Assembly (NCBI GenBank): GCA_003576975.1
Contig: QEVD01000006.1
Location: 1-41,450, forward strand
Direction: 5' to 3'
Length of the DNA: 41,450 nucleotides
Source of the DNA: Candidatus Zhuqueibacterota bacterium
GTDB taxonomy: Bacteria; Zhuqueibacterota; Zhuqueibacteria; Zhuqueibacterales; Zhuqueibacteraceae
In this document: positions 31,808 to 40,986 of the stretch, piece by piece
Layout of the letters: every line of letters begins with the position of its first letter
Numbering within the stretch: the first letter of the stretch is position 1
Program-made: the position numbers and the translations under genes
The notes under the pieces: model-generated
What the model saw: only the letters and a program-made list of their open reading frames with translations
Database searches by the model: none
What the model was told of the DNA's origin: nothing

Positions 31808-33376
31808 TCACTTGGCGTAATCCACTGCGCGATACTCGCGCACGATGGTCACGCGAATCTGGCCCGGGTAATGAATACTCTGCTGAATCTTGCGCGCAAT
31901 ATCGACCGCCAATTGTTCGGCGCGCGCATCGTCCACTTGGGCATGCTCGACGATCACACGAATCTCGCGCCCGGCTTGCAAAGCATAGGTGCGGATCACG
32001 CCGGGAAAGGCGTTGGCTATGCTCTCGAGCGTCGACATGCGCTGGAAGTAATTCGCCAGCGTTTCTTTCTGCGCACCAGGGCGGGCAATAGAAATCTCGT
32101 TCGCGGTTGACACGATGATCGAGGCCGCCGTCAACACCTGGCCATTGCGGTTGAGATTGTTGGCGAACAAGATCGCATTCTCCACGGCCTCGTTCTCGCC
32201 ATAGCGCCGCGCCAGCGCCGCGCCCACTTCCGCGGCGCTCGAATCGCTTTCGCGCTCCACCGCGCTGCCGATCTCATGCAGCAAGGCGCCGCGCTTGATC
32301 AAATACGTCTCGATCCCAACCTCCGCCGCGATGACGCCAGCGATGAGCGCGGTCTCAATGCTGTGTTGCAAAAGATTTTGCCCCTGGCTGGAACGATATT
32401 TTAATTTGCCGAGCAACCGCACCAGTTCCAGATGCAGGCCGTGCAAACCGGCTTCGAGCATGGCTTGCTCGCCGGCTTCACGAATCAATTCCTCGACTTC
32501 GTTGCGCGTCTTCTCCACCACTTCTTCGATGCGGCCCGGATGAATGCGGCCATCGGTGATCAGCTTTTCCAGCGACAGTTTTGCAACTTCACGGCGCACC
32601 GGATCAAAACCGGAGAGCATCACCACTTCGGGGGTGTCATCAATCAGCACTTCAATGCCGGTCACCGCTTCAAACGAGCGAATGTTGCGGCCTTCGCGTC
32701 CGATGATGCGGCCTTTCATGTCGTCATTCGGCAGATGCACCACGGACACCGTCGATTCGACGACGTGGCCGATGTTGGTGCGCTGAATCGCCTGCACCAG
32801 AATATCCTTGGCGTCGCGATTCGCCACCATGCGGGCGCGATCTTTAATCTCTTTGACCGTCTGCGCCGCTTCCTGTTTGGCCATTTCGAGAAAATTATTG
32901 AGCTGGATGCGCTTGGCCTCTTCATTCGTCAGGCCGGAGATTTGTTCGAGTTTTTTATTTTCCTCGGCAATGAGGCGATCCAACTCCTGACTTTGCAGCT
33001 TCAGATTCGCCTCGCGGCTGCGCAAACTCTCCTCTAATTTCGTTACTTCCTGCTTTTTCTGATTCAACAAATCGACTTTGCGATCCAGGCTCGTTTCGCG
33101 TTGCGCAAGCTGGCTTTCCAGCTTTTGTATCTGCTGCCGGCGTGACTTGATCTCCTGCTCCAGATCCTGGCGTTTTTGAAAAAGCTCGTCACGCACCTCG
33201 AGCAATTTAGCCTGCTTGAGACTTTCTGCTTCCTGGGTGGCGTCTGCAGTGATTTTCTGCGCGGCGGCTTCGGCGTGGGCAATCTTCTCGAGGCCGAGCT
33301 TTTGCCGCATCAGCCAGCCGAGCAGAGCGCCAAGTCCGAGCGCGGCCACGATCAGTACGATCACAATGATCGTCAT
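31808..33376 (-). CDS. rny: RNase Y with degenerate HD domain
   Basis: The product is 522 residues with SD GGAGG. It has an N-terminal transmembrane anchor (3-21), a long coiled coil (~28-185) and a KH RNA-binding domain (~208-275, GRIIGREGRNIRSFEAVTGIE). The C-terminal HD region (~320-440) ends in the diagnostic REYRAVDYAK. The canonical HD residues are mostly gone. HDIGK reads HEIGS (H367, E368), the HHGD region reads ANNLN (405-409), and the AAD of the last motif reads TAN (N426). Only the first His (LLQHS, H338) and H367 remain. The protein may be catalytically dead or unusual while keeping RNA binding and membrane attachment. Confidence 0.94.
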   Translation of the reverse strand: MTIIVIVLIVAALGLGALLGWLMRQKLGLEKIAHAEAAAQKITADATQEAESLKQAKLLEVRDELFQKRQDLEQEIKSRRQQIQKLESQLAQRETSLDRKVDLLNQKKQEVTKLEESLRSREANLKLQSQELDRLIAEENKKLEQISGLTNEEAKRIQLNNFLEMAKQEAAQTVKEIKDRARMVANRDAKDILVQAIQRTNIGHVVESTVSVVHLPNDDMKGRIIGREGRNIRSFEAVTGIEVLIDDTPEVVMLSGFDPVRREVAKLSLEKLITDGRIHPGRIEEVVEKTRNEVEELIREAGEQAMLEAGLHGLHLELVRLLGKLKYRSSQGQNLLQHSIETALIAGVIAAEVGIETYLIKRGALLHEIGSAVERESDSSAAEVGAALARRYGENEAVENAILFANNLNRNGQVLTAASIIVSTANEISIARPGAQKETLANYFQRMSTLESIANAFPGVIRTYALQAGREIRVIVEHAQVDDARAEQLAVDIARKIQQSIHYPGQIRVTIVREYRAVDYAK

Positions 33377-33442
33377 TCTTCCTCCATAAATCCCGATTGC
33401 CTTCTAGAAGTATCGAATCGGGTTTTAATAATCTAGCGCATA

Positions 33443-33568
33443 ACAAAAAGCCCCGGTACCAAGTTCTTCAAACGCCGCAACGGAAATCGTTGCGCGCAGG
33501 TCGCGCCGCGTTTTTGAAGACCTTGCCACCAGGGCTGTTCGCCTCCCGCGCTGCGGGAGGTTGACACC
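33443..33568 (-). ncRNA. Structured RNA in the zapA-rny gap, 6S-like by position
   Basis: Read on the minus strand there is first a hairpin (CCTCCCGC/GCGGGAGG, 33560-33542). Then comes a rod: AGCCCTGGT (33536-33528) pairs with ACCGGGGCT (33457-33449), continuing inward through CTTCAAA/TTTGAAG and inner GCAACG/CGTTGC hairpins. It ends at TTTTTGTT. In several phyla the 6S RNA gene lies downstream of zapA (known synteny). The ~125 nt here is shorter than typical 6S (160-200 nt), and part of the 5' end could lie in zapA, so the name is tentative. An elaborate terminator is the alternative. Confidence 0.5.
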
Positions 33569-33571
33569 GGT

Positions 33572-33862
33572 CTATTCTTTCAAATTCTCATGCAAAAGTT
33601 TCGATAACTGCTCGGCCTTGGCCTCGAAACTCTTCAACAGACCCGCTTTCTCGTCACGCTCGCGGAACAGTTCGTCCGCAATGTTCAACGCCGCCAGGAT
33701 CGCCACCTTGAGCGAGGATTTGGCGGCCGTACTTTGGTCGACTTCACGCATTTTGCGATCGACATACTCGGCCACCCGGCGGATGTATTCCACATCAACC
33801 TCGCCGCGAATGGGATACTCGGTGCCGTAAATGTTGACTTTTAATACTGTGCCTTCAGGCAT
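33572..33862 (-). CDS. zapA: Cell division protein ZapA
   Basis: This 96-residue protein has an N-terminal ZapA globular part (VLKVNIYGTEYPIRGEVDVEYIRRVAEYVDRKM) and a C-terminal coiled coil (~55-95, ALNIADELFRERDEKAGLLK). Length and pattern fit ZapA, which cross-links FtsZ filaments at the division site. It lies 53 nt downstream of a ZapB-like coiled coil and upstream of the structured RNA and rny, the classical pheT-zapB-zapA order. Confidence 0.9.
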   Translation of the reverse strand: MPEGTVLKVNIYGTEYPIRGEVDVEYIRRVAEYVDRKMREVDQSTAAKSSLKVAILAALNIADELFRERDEKAGLLKSFEAKAEQLSKLLHENLKE

Positions 33863-33915
33863 AGAATATCGAGAAAAATGTCTGCTCTGAGAATACTCGA
33901 CGCGACGCCAGCTTG

Positions 33916-34197
33916 TCAGAACTGCAATTGCAGTTCCTCCAATTTGGCCAACATCTCTTCCACTTTACTGCGAATTTTTTCCTCACGTTCCTTCATTTGC
34001 TGCGACTCTTGCGCGCGATTCTGCACATTGCTCAATTCGCCGCGCAGCCTGTTGAGTTCTTCCTCTTGCGTGTGAAAACGGGCTTCCGCCGCCTCCACTT
34101 GCGCGCGCAGCTCCTCATTTTCATGCTTGAGCGTCTGTATCAACTTGATCGCTTTGGAGATTTTATCTTCCAGTATCTCGAAACGTTGGATATCCAT
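33916..34197 (-). CDS. ZapB-like coiled-coil protein
   Basis: The product is 93 residues from ATG 34197 (AAGGAT upstream). The whole chain is helical coiled coil (FEILEDKISKAIKLIQTLKHENEEL, then QEEELNRLRGELSNVQNRAQE). It resembles short ZapB-type division proteins in size, helix pattern and position beside zapA, but coiled coils converge, so the function rests mainly on context. Confidence 0.75.
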   Translation of the reverse strand: MDIQRFEILEDKISKAIKLIQTLKHENEELRAQVEAAEARFHTQEEELNRLRGELSNVQNRAQESQQMKEREEKIRSKVEEMLAKLEELQLQF

Positions 34198-34314
34198 CAA
34201 ATGATCCTTCAATCAGCGTGGTTAAAAATTACTTTAAAAGCATCCTCAAACATTCCATGCGTCATGCCCGGCGGCCTCGGCTCCACAAGAGAGCCGGCCC
34301 CCGGGTGTAGGCGC

Positions 34315-36699
34315 TTAAGTCCGCAACACCGCGCCGCATTCGCGGCCAAGCGCGTCCAAAATATTCTTTTGCCGCAGTTCCACCTCTTCGTCGCGCAATG
34401 TACGATCGTCGGCGCGAAAGGTCAGCGCAAAAGCCATGCTCTTTTTGCCCGCTGGAATGGGTTTACCGGTATAAAGATCGAACAGTTCGAGCCGTTCCAG
34501 CAAGTGATCGCTCGCGCTTTCAATGACGGCGTAAATTTTCTCCGCCGGCACGTCGTGGTCAACGATAATTGCCAGATCGCGCTCAACCGGCGGATACTTC
34601 GGAATACTCTGAAAGGTGCGCTGCCAATCAATGCTGGCAATCACCTCCTGGAGTTTTAATTCAAACAGAAAAACATCCGTTTCAACGTCATACTCTTTGA
34701 GAATCTCTGCCCGCAGTTTACCCGCAAAACCGAGGCGGTTTGCGCCGATAAAAATCTCCCAACCGTGTTCGAGATAGGCATGCGTTGTGAGCGGCTTGAA
34801 AACCAGCTTCGGCAATAACAAGACGCGTTCCAGCACTTCCAACACCCCCCGCAAATCGGGCAGGGCATAGCCGCGAGTTTTGCCCAGCCAATTCGGATTT
34901 TCTGCGGCGCCCACGGCAATGGCTGCCAGACGCTGTTCTTCGCAGATTTCTTTGCCGGGCTCCTTCCAAAACGCGGCGCCGGTTTCATACAACCACACAT
35001 CACGGTTTTTACGATTGAGATTGTACGCGAGCGAATGCAACAACGTCGCCGCCACTGCCGGCCGCAACACTGACAATTCTTCATTCAGTGGATTGATGAG
35101 CGGCAATACCGCGCCGCCCTCCGGCAAAAACAACCCGGCCAGTTTGGGTGAAATCAAATCTATGGTAATGGCTTCATCAAAGCCCAGGCCGGTCATCGCG
35201 CGGCGCAATTTTTCCAGCGCTTCTTCTTCGCGATTGCGCTCGCCGCCGACAAAAACCTGCGAATGCAATTTTTCAGAGAATTTATCATAGCCATAAATAC
35301 GCGCGATCTCTTCGATCAAATCGATCTCGCGCGTCAAATCCGGGCGAAACGTGGGCGCCGCCACCTGCCAGCTCGCGGCGGATTTTTTTGATACTTTGCA
35401 CTCCAGCCCGGTTAGAATTTTTTCCATGCGACCGGACGGCACTTTGCCGCCCAACACGTGCGTCACCCGCTTGGGGCGCAGCGTGATTTTGGCGGGCTTG
35501 ATCGGCGCGGGATACACCTCGGCGATGCCGCGCGCAATCTCCCCGCCGGCGGTATCCTGCATCAATTGTGCGGCGCGATTGACGGCGAACGGGATGCCGT
35601 TGGGATCCGTGCCACGCTCAAAACGCCGGCCTGCTTCTGATGTCATGCCCAATCGCTTTGCCGTGCGGCGCACCGCAAGCGGGTTGAAATGCGCGCACTC
35701 GATCAAGATATTTTTCGTCGCGTCGCTGACTTCGGAATTCAAGCCGCCCATCACGCCGGCCAGCGCGACATTGCGATGGCCGTCGCAAATCATCACGTCC
35801 TCGGCGAGCAATTCATGCTCCTGGCCATCAAGCGTTTGGAATTTTTCTCCGGCGCGCGCACGCTGCACAATGATTTTGTCTTTTTCGAGCAAATCGTAGT
35901 CGAAAGCGTGTTGCGGCTGGCCGGTTTCCATCATGACGTAATTCGTGACATCGACAATATTCGAAATCGCGCGCACGCCCACGGCGTTCAGGCGCTGGCG
36001 CATCCATTTCGGCGAGGGCTTAACGGCGATATTTTTCACAATACGCGCGGCATAGCGCGGGCAACCCTCGGCATCTTTTATTTGAATAGTGATCAATTGC
36101 TCGATAGGCGCGCCGGTTTCACGCAGCTTGATTTTGGGCAATTGCAGGGGCGCGCCGGTAATCAAACCGACTTCACGCGCGATGCCGATAATGCCCAGGG
36201 CATCCGGGCGATTGGGCGTAACCGCGATGTCAAAGAGCCAGTCTTGTTCGAGCGTATCCACAAAATGCTGCCCCACGCGCGCCTGCCCGTTCAGCACGAG
36301 GATGCCTTCATGCTCGTCCGACAGGCCCAATTCCATCTCGCTGCAAATCATGCCTTGTGATTGCACCCCGAAGATTTTGCGCGCTTCAATGGTCAAGCCG
36401 TTCGGCAGCCTCGTCCCGGAGGGCGCAACCGCAACGAGTTGATCGACCGCGACATTCGGCGCGCCGCAAACCACGTTGAGTGTTGTGCTGCCAATATTCA
36501 CCTCGCAGCGTTTGAGGTGATCGGAGGCCGGAATGTTCTCACAAACCAGCACTTTGCCGACGACGATCGCCTTCAGGTCAGGCAGCAATGATTGGCAACT
36601 TTCGACTTCGAAACCGATCATCGGCAGGCGTTCGGCGAGCGCTTCCGCGGTCAGCGGTGTGTCAACGAATTCGCGTAGCCAGTTATAAGTGAATTTCAT
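34315..36699 (-). CDS. pheT: Phenylalanyl-tRNA synthetase beta subunit
   Basis: The product is 794 residues from ATG 36699 (MKFTYNWLREFVDTPL). Domains in order are an EMAP/Trbp111-like tRNA-binding domain (~40-150), B3/B4 editing-site region (~215-390), B5 (~400-475), a catalytic-like core (~480-690) and a C-terminal ferredoxin-fold anticodon-binding domain (~700-794, FQSIPKYPPVERDLAIIVD). This is the full-length bacterial form. It acts with PheS as an alpha2-beta2 enzyme charging tRNA-Phe. It begins 51 nt after pheS. Confidence 0.97.
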   Translation of the reverse strand: MKFTYNWLREFVDTPLTAEALAERLPMIGFEVESCQSLLPDLKAIVVGKVLVCENIPASDHLKRCEVNIGSTTLNVVCGAPNVAVDQLVAVAPSGTRLPNGLTIEARKIFGVQSQGMICSEMELGLSDEHEGILVLNGQARVGQHFVDTLEQDWLFDIAVTPNRPDALGIIGIAREVGLITGAPLQLPKIKLRETGAPIEQLITIQIKDAEGCPRYAARIVKNIAVKPSPKWMRQRLNAVGVRAISNIVDVTNYVMMETGQPQHAFDYDLLEKDKIIVQRARAGEKFQTLDGQEHELLAEDVMICDGHRNVALAGVMGGLNSEVSDATKNILIECAHFNPLAVRRTAKRLGMTSEAGRRFERGTDPNGIPFAVNRAAQLMQDTAGGEIARGIAEVYPAPIKPAKITLRPKRVTHVLGGKVPSGRMEKILTGLECKVSKKSAASWQVAAPTFRPDLTREIDLIEEIARIYGYDKFSEKLHSQVFVGGERNREEEALEKLRRAMTGLGFDEAITIDLISPKLAGLFLPEGGAVLPLINPLNEELSVLRPAVAATLLHSLAYNLNRKNRDVWLYETGAAFWKEPGKEICEEQRLAAIAVGAAENPNWLGKTRGYALPDLRGVLEVLERVLLLPKLVFKPLTTHAYLEHGWEIFIGANRLGFAGKLRAEILKEYDVETDVFLFELKLQEVIASIDWQRTFQSIPKYPPVERDLAIIVDHDVPAEKIYAVIESASDHLLERLELFDLYTGKPIPAGKKSMAFALTFRADDRTLRDEEVELRQKNILDALGRECGAVLRT

Positions 36700-36749
36700 T
36701 TGCCCGGAGCATGCCACTCAACCGAATGACATGGAGAATTTTGTGAATG

Positions 36750-37766
36750 CTAAAATTGTCTTAACAAGCGCACGTCATTGTCATAAAACAAGCGCAGATC
36801 CGTCACGCCGTATTTTCGCATCGCCGGCCGCTCCACGCCCATGCCCCACGCAAAGCCGGTATACTTTTCCGAATCGATGCCTAGGCGTTCGAGCACGATG
36901 GGATTCACCATGCCGCAACCGAGCAGCTCGATCCAGGATTGCCGCGCTTCGAACCAGACATCAAGCTCGGCGCTCGGCTCGGTGAAGGGGAAATAACTCG
37001 GGCGAAAACGGGTTTTGACCTCATCATCAAAAAACTTGCGCGCAAACGCCGCCAGCACGCCCTTGAGATCGGCAAACGTTACGCCTTCATCGACCCACAA
37101 GCCTTCGACTTGATGGAACACCGGCGAATGCGTGGCATCCGGCGTGTCTTTGCGAAAACACCGGCCCGGCGCGATGATGCGAATCGGCAACGGCTTGTTT
37201 TCAAGCGTGTGAATTTGCACCGGCGAGGTGTGCGTACGCAGTAAATAGGTTGCGCCGTTGGCGCGGCGCGGATCGGACAGATAAAAGGTGTCGTGCAAAT
37301 CGCGGCTGGGATGATCCGGCGGCAAATTCAGCGCTTCGAAATTATAGTAATCGGTTTCCGCCAGCGGGCCCGAGGCAATCTCAAAGCCCATGCTCACGAA
37401 AATAGCCTTGATTTCATCGAGCGCTTGCAGCACGGGATGGCGCGAACCCAACCGCCGCGGGATGCCGGGCAGCGTCAAATCAACGGTTGCGCCCTGGGCC
37501 CGCGGCTTGCTGATTTCATTTTTCTTCGCGGCAAACGCCGTTTCACTCGCTTCGCGCAATTGATTCAAGCGCTGGCCCAGGCGCGGGCGCAATTCACCCT
37601 CCACCTGTCCCAATTTTTTGAAAGACTCGGTGATCTCACCTTTACGCGCGAGAAAGCGGATGCGCACCGTTTCCAAATCATTTTCATTGGAAGCCGCGCG
37701 CAGCGCTTCGGTGAAACGTGTTTCGAGTTGATCAAGCTCGGCGAATAAGTCTAACAAGGCGCCCAC
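36750..37766 (-). CDS. pheS: Phenylalanyl-tRNA synthetase alpha subunit
   Basis: This 338-residue protein has an N-terminal coiled coil (~5-85) then the class II core: GSRHPVLQALDEIKAIF, LLRTHTSPVQIHTL (motif 2 neighbourhood), APGRCFRKDTPDATHSPVFHQVEGL and GFAWGMGVERPAMRKYG (motif 3). The start is uncertain. GTG 37766 directly abuts the rplT stop; TTG 37757 would use the AGGTGG across the junction as its ribosome site. Either way it is translationally coupled to rplT. Confidence 0.96.
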   Translation of the reverse strand: MGALLDLFAELDQLETRFTEALRAASNENDLETVRIRFLARKGEITESFKKLGQVEGELRPRLGQRLNQLREASETAFAAKKNEISKPRAQGATVDLTLPGIPRRLGSRHPVLQALDEIKAIFVSMGFEIASGPLAETDYYNFEALNLPPDHPSRDLHDTFYLSDPRRANGATYLLRTHTSPVQIHTLENKPLPIRIIAPGRCFRKDTPDATHSPVFHQVEGLWVDEGVTFADLKGVLAAFARKFFDDEVKTRFRPSYFPFTEPSAELDVWFEARQSWIELLGCGMVNPIVLERLGIDSEKYTGFAWGMGVERPAMRKYGVTDLRLFYDNDVRLLRQF

Positions 37767-38114
37767 CTAGTTTTGCGCAAGCTGAACAAGATTTTGAAAC
37801 GCCTGCGGGTCGTTGACGGCAAGATCGGCCAGCATCTTGCGATCGATCTCGACTTGCTTTTTCTTCAAGCCGTTCATGAACGTGGAATAAGACATGCCGG
37901 CCAGACGCGCGGCAGCGTTGATGCGTGTGATCCACAGCCGGCGGAAATTGCGGCGGCGGACGCGGCGGTCACGGTAGGCGTAGGTCAAACCCTTCTCATA
38001 GGTCTCCGTCGCGCTGCGCAGCAAATTTTTCTTGCCGCCCCAACGGCCTTTGGTTTTTGTCATCAGCTTGCGACGACGACGGTGTGAAGGAACAGCGTAT
38101 TTTGAGCGGGGCAT
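37767..38114 (-). CDS. rplT: Ribosomal protein L20
   Basis: This 115-residue basic protein has the L20 pattern: [53 protein letters not shown], then [25 protein letters not shown]. It binds 23S rRNA early in 50S assembly and, in known cases, represses its own operon. It abuts pheS. The 143-nt gap to rpmI upstream is long for this pair and contains a folded element. Confidence 0.97.
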   Translation of the reverse strand: MPRSKYAVPSHRRRRKLMTKTKGRWGGKKNLLRSATETYEKGLTYAYRDRRVRRRNFRRLWITRINAAARLAGMSYSTFMNGLKKKQVEIDRKMLADLAVNDPQAFQNLVQLAQN

Positions 38115-38160
38115 AGTTTTTCAACTTCCTTGGTTGAGGTTTATGTCGTTTTACTCACAG

Positions 38161-38210
38161 CCTGGCATTCCGATAAAAACTTCTAATCGAAGATTAGCTT
38201 CGCGGCCAGG
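38161..38210 (-). promoter_or_regulatory. Folded element between rpmI and rplT, possible L20 control site
   Basis: The outer stem is CCTGGC (38161-38166) with GCCAGG (38205-38210). The inner hairpin is CTAATC (38183-38188) with GATTAG (38192-38197). On the minus strand the inner hairpin is followed by AAGTTTTTA, giving it terminator-like features. It could be an attenuator or an L20-binding mimic acting on rplT and the downstream pheST genes (inference). Confidence 0.4.
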
Positions 38211-38257
38211 AGAATTCCATTAAATTTTCAAGCGCTGAACCGACTCATTGCCGCGGC

Positions 38258-38455
38258 TCACGCGCGTCCCAGCATTCTTTCCATACGCGGCGCGTCCGAG
38301 GGATGCACCAGCGTGCCCTGACGCAGGCGGCGTTTGCGCTTGCGGTCTTTTTTGGTCAAAATGTGGCTTTTGCCGGCGCGATTGCGCTTGATTTTGCCGC
38401 TGGCTGTGACGCGCAACCGCTTCGCGGCGGAACGATTGGTTTTCAATTTTGGCAT
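38258..38455 (-). CDS. rpmI: Ribosomal protein L35
   Basis: This 65-residue, highly basic protein has the L35 signature ([21 protein letters not shown], then [15 protein letters not shown]). It lies between infC and rplT as in most bacteria and is a structural protein of the large ribosomal subunit. Confidence 0.96.
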   Translation of the reverse strand: MPKLKTNRSAAKRLRVTASGKIKRNRAGKSHILTKKDRKRKRRLRQGTLVHPSDAPRMERMLGRA

Positions 38456-38468
38456 TGCTGTCTCTCTT

Positions 38469-38990
38469 TTATTTCTTCACGAAGTATACCACTAAATTTC
38501 TTCCTTCTTGTACTTGCCGCTCGACTTTGGCAATATCGGCGAGCGATTCCGTCAAGCGTTTCATCACCGCTTCGCCAAATTCCCGGTGCACCATTTCCCG
38601 GCCGCGGAAGGTGACGGTGGCTTTCACCTTGTCGCCCTTTTCCAAAAATTCGCGCGCATGCTTGGATTTGAAGTTAAAGTCGTGCTCTTCGATTTTCGGA
38701 CGGAAGCGCACTTCTTTAACATGAATCACCGCGGCTTTTTTGCGGCTGTCTTTTTCCTTTTTGCCCAGCTCGTACTTGTACTTGCCGAAGTCCATCACGC
38801 GGCACACCGGCGGTTCGGCTTGCGGCGCGATTTCGACGAGATCGAGTCCGGCGGCCTCGGCGGCGGCCTGCGCTTCTTGAATCGAAACGATCCCCACTTG
38901 ACTGCCATCAGCTCCGATCAGCCGCACTTTGGGCACGCGAATCTGATGGTTAATGCGGATAAACTTTCTCTGCTGTGACGTGGCTTGCAT
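38469..38990 (-). CDS. infC: Translation initiation factor IF-3
   Basis: This 173-residue protein has an N-domain ([25 protein letters not shown]), a linker with [19 protein letters not shown] and a C-domain ([25 protein letters not shown]). It keeps the 30S subunit dissociated and checks the initiator tRNA and start codon. ATG 38990 has AAGGAG only one base upstream, too close for normal initiation. A non-standard downstream start, as in autoregulated AUU-initiated infC genes, is possible. It lies 13 nt upstream of rpmI. Confidence 0.96.
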   Translation of the reverse strand: MQATSQQRKFIRINHQIRVPKVRLIGADGSQVGIVSIQEAQAAAEAAGLDLVEIAPQAEPPVCRVMDFGKYKYELGKKEKDSRKKAAVIHVKEVRFRPKIEEHDFNFKSKHAREFLEKGDKVKATVTFRGREMVHREFGEAVMKRLTESLADIAKVERQVQEGRNLVVYFVKK

Positions 38991-39054
38991 TCTCCTTTAA
39001 GAAGTTCAAGATTGAATGATTGTTTATGGCCATGCCCGAACGCATAAAGGCGAT

Positions 39055-40986
39055 CTAGAGCAGCGCCTTTTGTGCGATTTCATCCTGCAACTGCCGCACG
39101 AATGCGGCGATACTCATCGCGCCGAGATCGCCGGCTTTGCGCTTGCGCACGGCAATTTGCTGCGCCTCGGCTTCCTTGGCGCCGACGATCACCATGTACG
39201 GCGTTTTTTTTGTCTCCGCCTCGCGGATTTTGTAATTGATCTTTTCCTGCCGGTCATCAAGATGGCTGCGCAAGCCCTGCGCGCGCAATTGTTGATCGAC
39301 CTGCCGCGCATAATCGAGCTGGTTGTCGGTGATCGGCATGACCACCACCTGCAGCGGCGCCAGCCAGAGCGGAAATGCGCCGGCGAAATGCTCGATCAAA
39401 ATGCCGATGAAGCGTTCCATCGAGCCGAAAGGCGCGCGATGAATCACCACCGGCCGGTGCTTCTTGTTGTCGCTGCCGACGTATTCGAGCTGAAAACGCT
39501 CCGGCATCACATAGTCCACCTGCACCGTGCCGAGTTGCCAGGTGCGGCCCAGGGCGTCGCGAATCATGAAATCGATCTTGGGGCCATAGAACGAAGCTTC
39601 GCCTACGCCGATGAAGTAATCCAGCCCCATCTCGTCAGCGACGTCCTTGATCTCGGCCTGCGCCCGCTCCCAAAACTGCTCCTCACCGCCGTATTTCTCG
39701 ACATTCTCATCACGAAACGAAAGACGCACGCGCACCTTCATATCGAAAGTTTGAAACACGAACTGAGTCAATTCCACCGTGGCGCGGATTTCGTCGCGGA
39801 CTTGATCTTGCGTGCAATAGATATGCGCATCGTCCTGGGTGAAGCCCCGCACCCGGGTGAGGCCGTTCAACTCGCCCGACTGCTCGTAGCGGTAAACCGT
39901 ACCGAATTCCGCCAGCCGCAGGGGCAACTCACGATAGCTGCGCGGCCGGGCCATATAAATCAGATGGTGATGCGGGCAGTTCATCGGCTTCAGCAGGAAT
40001 TCCTCGTCGTCCAGCTTGAGCGGAGGAAACTGGCTGTCCTTGTAGTAAGGGTAATGCCCGCTGGTGCGATACAAGTTCAAGTTCGCGATGTGCGGCGTGA
40101 TCACCGGCAGATAGCCGCGAGCGCGCTGCTCCTGGCGCAGAAAGGCTTCCAGGGACTCGCGGATGATGGTGCCGTTCGGCAACCACAGCGGCAGGCCGCC
40201 GCCGACGCTGGGCGTAATGTGGAAAATTTCCAGGTCGTGGCCCAGCTTGCGATGATCGCGCTTCTTGGCTTCTTCGAGCAGTTGCAAATGCTGCTGCAGC
40301 ATTTCTTTTTTCGGAAACGAGATACCGTAAATGCGCTGCAGCATCTTGTTTTTCTCGTTGCCGCGCCAATATGCGCCCGCAATGCTGAGCAGCTTGACAT
40401 GCTTCACCACGCCGGTGGCCGGCACATGCGGGCCGCGGCAGAGATCGACGAAATCGCCTTCGTGATACACGCTGGGACGATCGTCTTCCAAATCGCGCAG
40501 TAATTCCAGCTTGTATTTGTCGCTGCGCTGCTCGAACAGCGAAACCGCGCCTTCTTTCGAGAGATCTTCGCGCTGAAACGGTTGATTGGCCGCAATCACC
40601 TCCTGCATTTTGGCTTCGATGCGGCCAAGATCATCGCCGGATAATTTGGTATCGACATCAACGTCGTAATAAAAACCGTTTTCAATCGGCGGCCCAACCC
40701 CGAATTGCGCCTCCGGAAACAGCGCCTTGATGGCATGCGCCATGATATGCGAGGTGGAATGCCAATAAACCTGCTGGCCTTCGGGATCATCCCACGTCAA
40801 AAACTGCAGCGTGCCGTCCTCGCGCAACGGCCGATTGAGATCGATCACCTTGCCGTTGAATTTGGCCACCAGCGCCTTTTCCGCCAGCGAGCGGCTCAGT
40901 TCTTTGACGATGTCTTTGGGAAGAACCCCGGCCGGATATTGCTTGGCCTTACCGTCGGGAAATGCTATGCGAATGCTTTCGTTCAC
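39055..40986 (-). CDS. thrS: Threonyl-tRNA synthetase
   Basis: The product is 643 residues, full length. Domains are an N-terminal TGS (~1-62), an editing/SAD domain (~70-225, HSTSHIMAHAIKALFPEA), a class II catalytic core (~245-535) with zinc-site residues in MNCPHHHLIY and IHRAPFGSMERFIG, and a C-terminal anticodon-binding domain (~540-643). It charges tRNA-Thr and edits mischarged Ser-tRNA-Thr. The start is GTG 40986 with no visible SD. It is the head of the thrS-infC-rpmI-rplT-pheST cluster, 38 nt after tRNA-Val. Confidence 0.97.
   Translation of the reverse strand: MNESIRIAFPDGKAKQYPAGVLPKDIVKELSRSLAEKALVAKFNGKVIDLNRPLREDGTLQFLTWDDPEGQQVYWHSTSHIMAHAIKALFPEAQFGVGPPIENGFYYDVDVDTKLSGDDLGRIEAKMQEVIAANQPFQREDLSKEGAVSLFEQRSDKYKLELLRDLEDDRPSVYHEGDFVDLCRGPHVPATGVVKHVKLLSIAGAYWRGNEKNKMLQRIYGISFPKKEMLQQHLQLLEEAKKRDHRKLGHDLEIFHITPSVGGGLPLWLPNGTIIRESLEAFLRQEQRARGYLPVITPHIANLNLYRTSGHYPYYKDSQFPPLKLDDEEFLLKPMNCPHHHLIYMARPRSYRELPLRLAEFGTVYRYEQSGELNGLTRVRGFTQDDAHIYCTQDQVRDEIRATVELTQFVFQTFDMKVRVRLSFRDENVEKYGGEEQFWERAQAEIKDVADEMGLDYFIGVGEASFYGPKIDFMIRDALGRTWQLGTVQVDYVMPERFQLEYVGSDNKKHRPVVIHRAPFGSMERFIGILIEHFAGAFPLWLAPLQVVVMPITDNQLDYARQVDQQLRAQGLRSHLDDRQEKINYKIREAETKKTPYMVIVGAKEAEAQQIAVRKRKAGDLGAMSIAAFVRQLQDEIAQKALL

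Noticed and set aside
39016-40503. Long plus-strand open frame (495 codons)
   Set aside because: Antisense to thrS; its length comes from biased third positions of thrS codons, and the translation is His/Arg-rich without family motifs.
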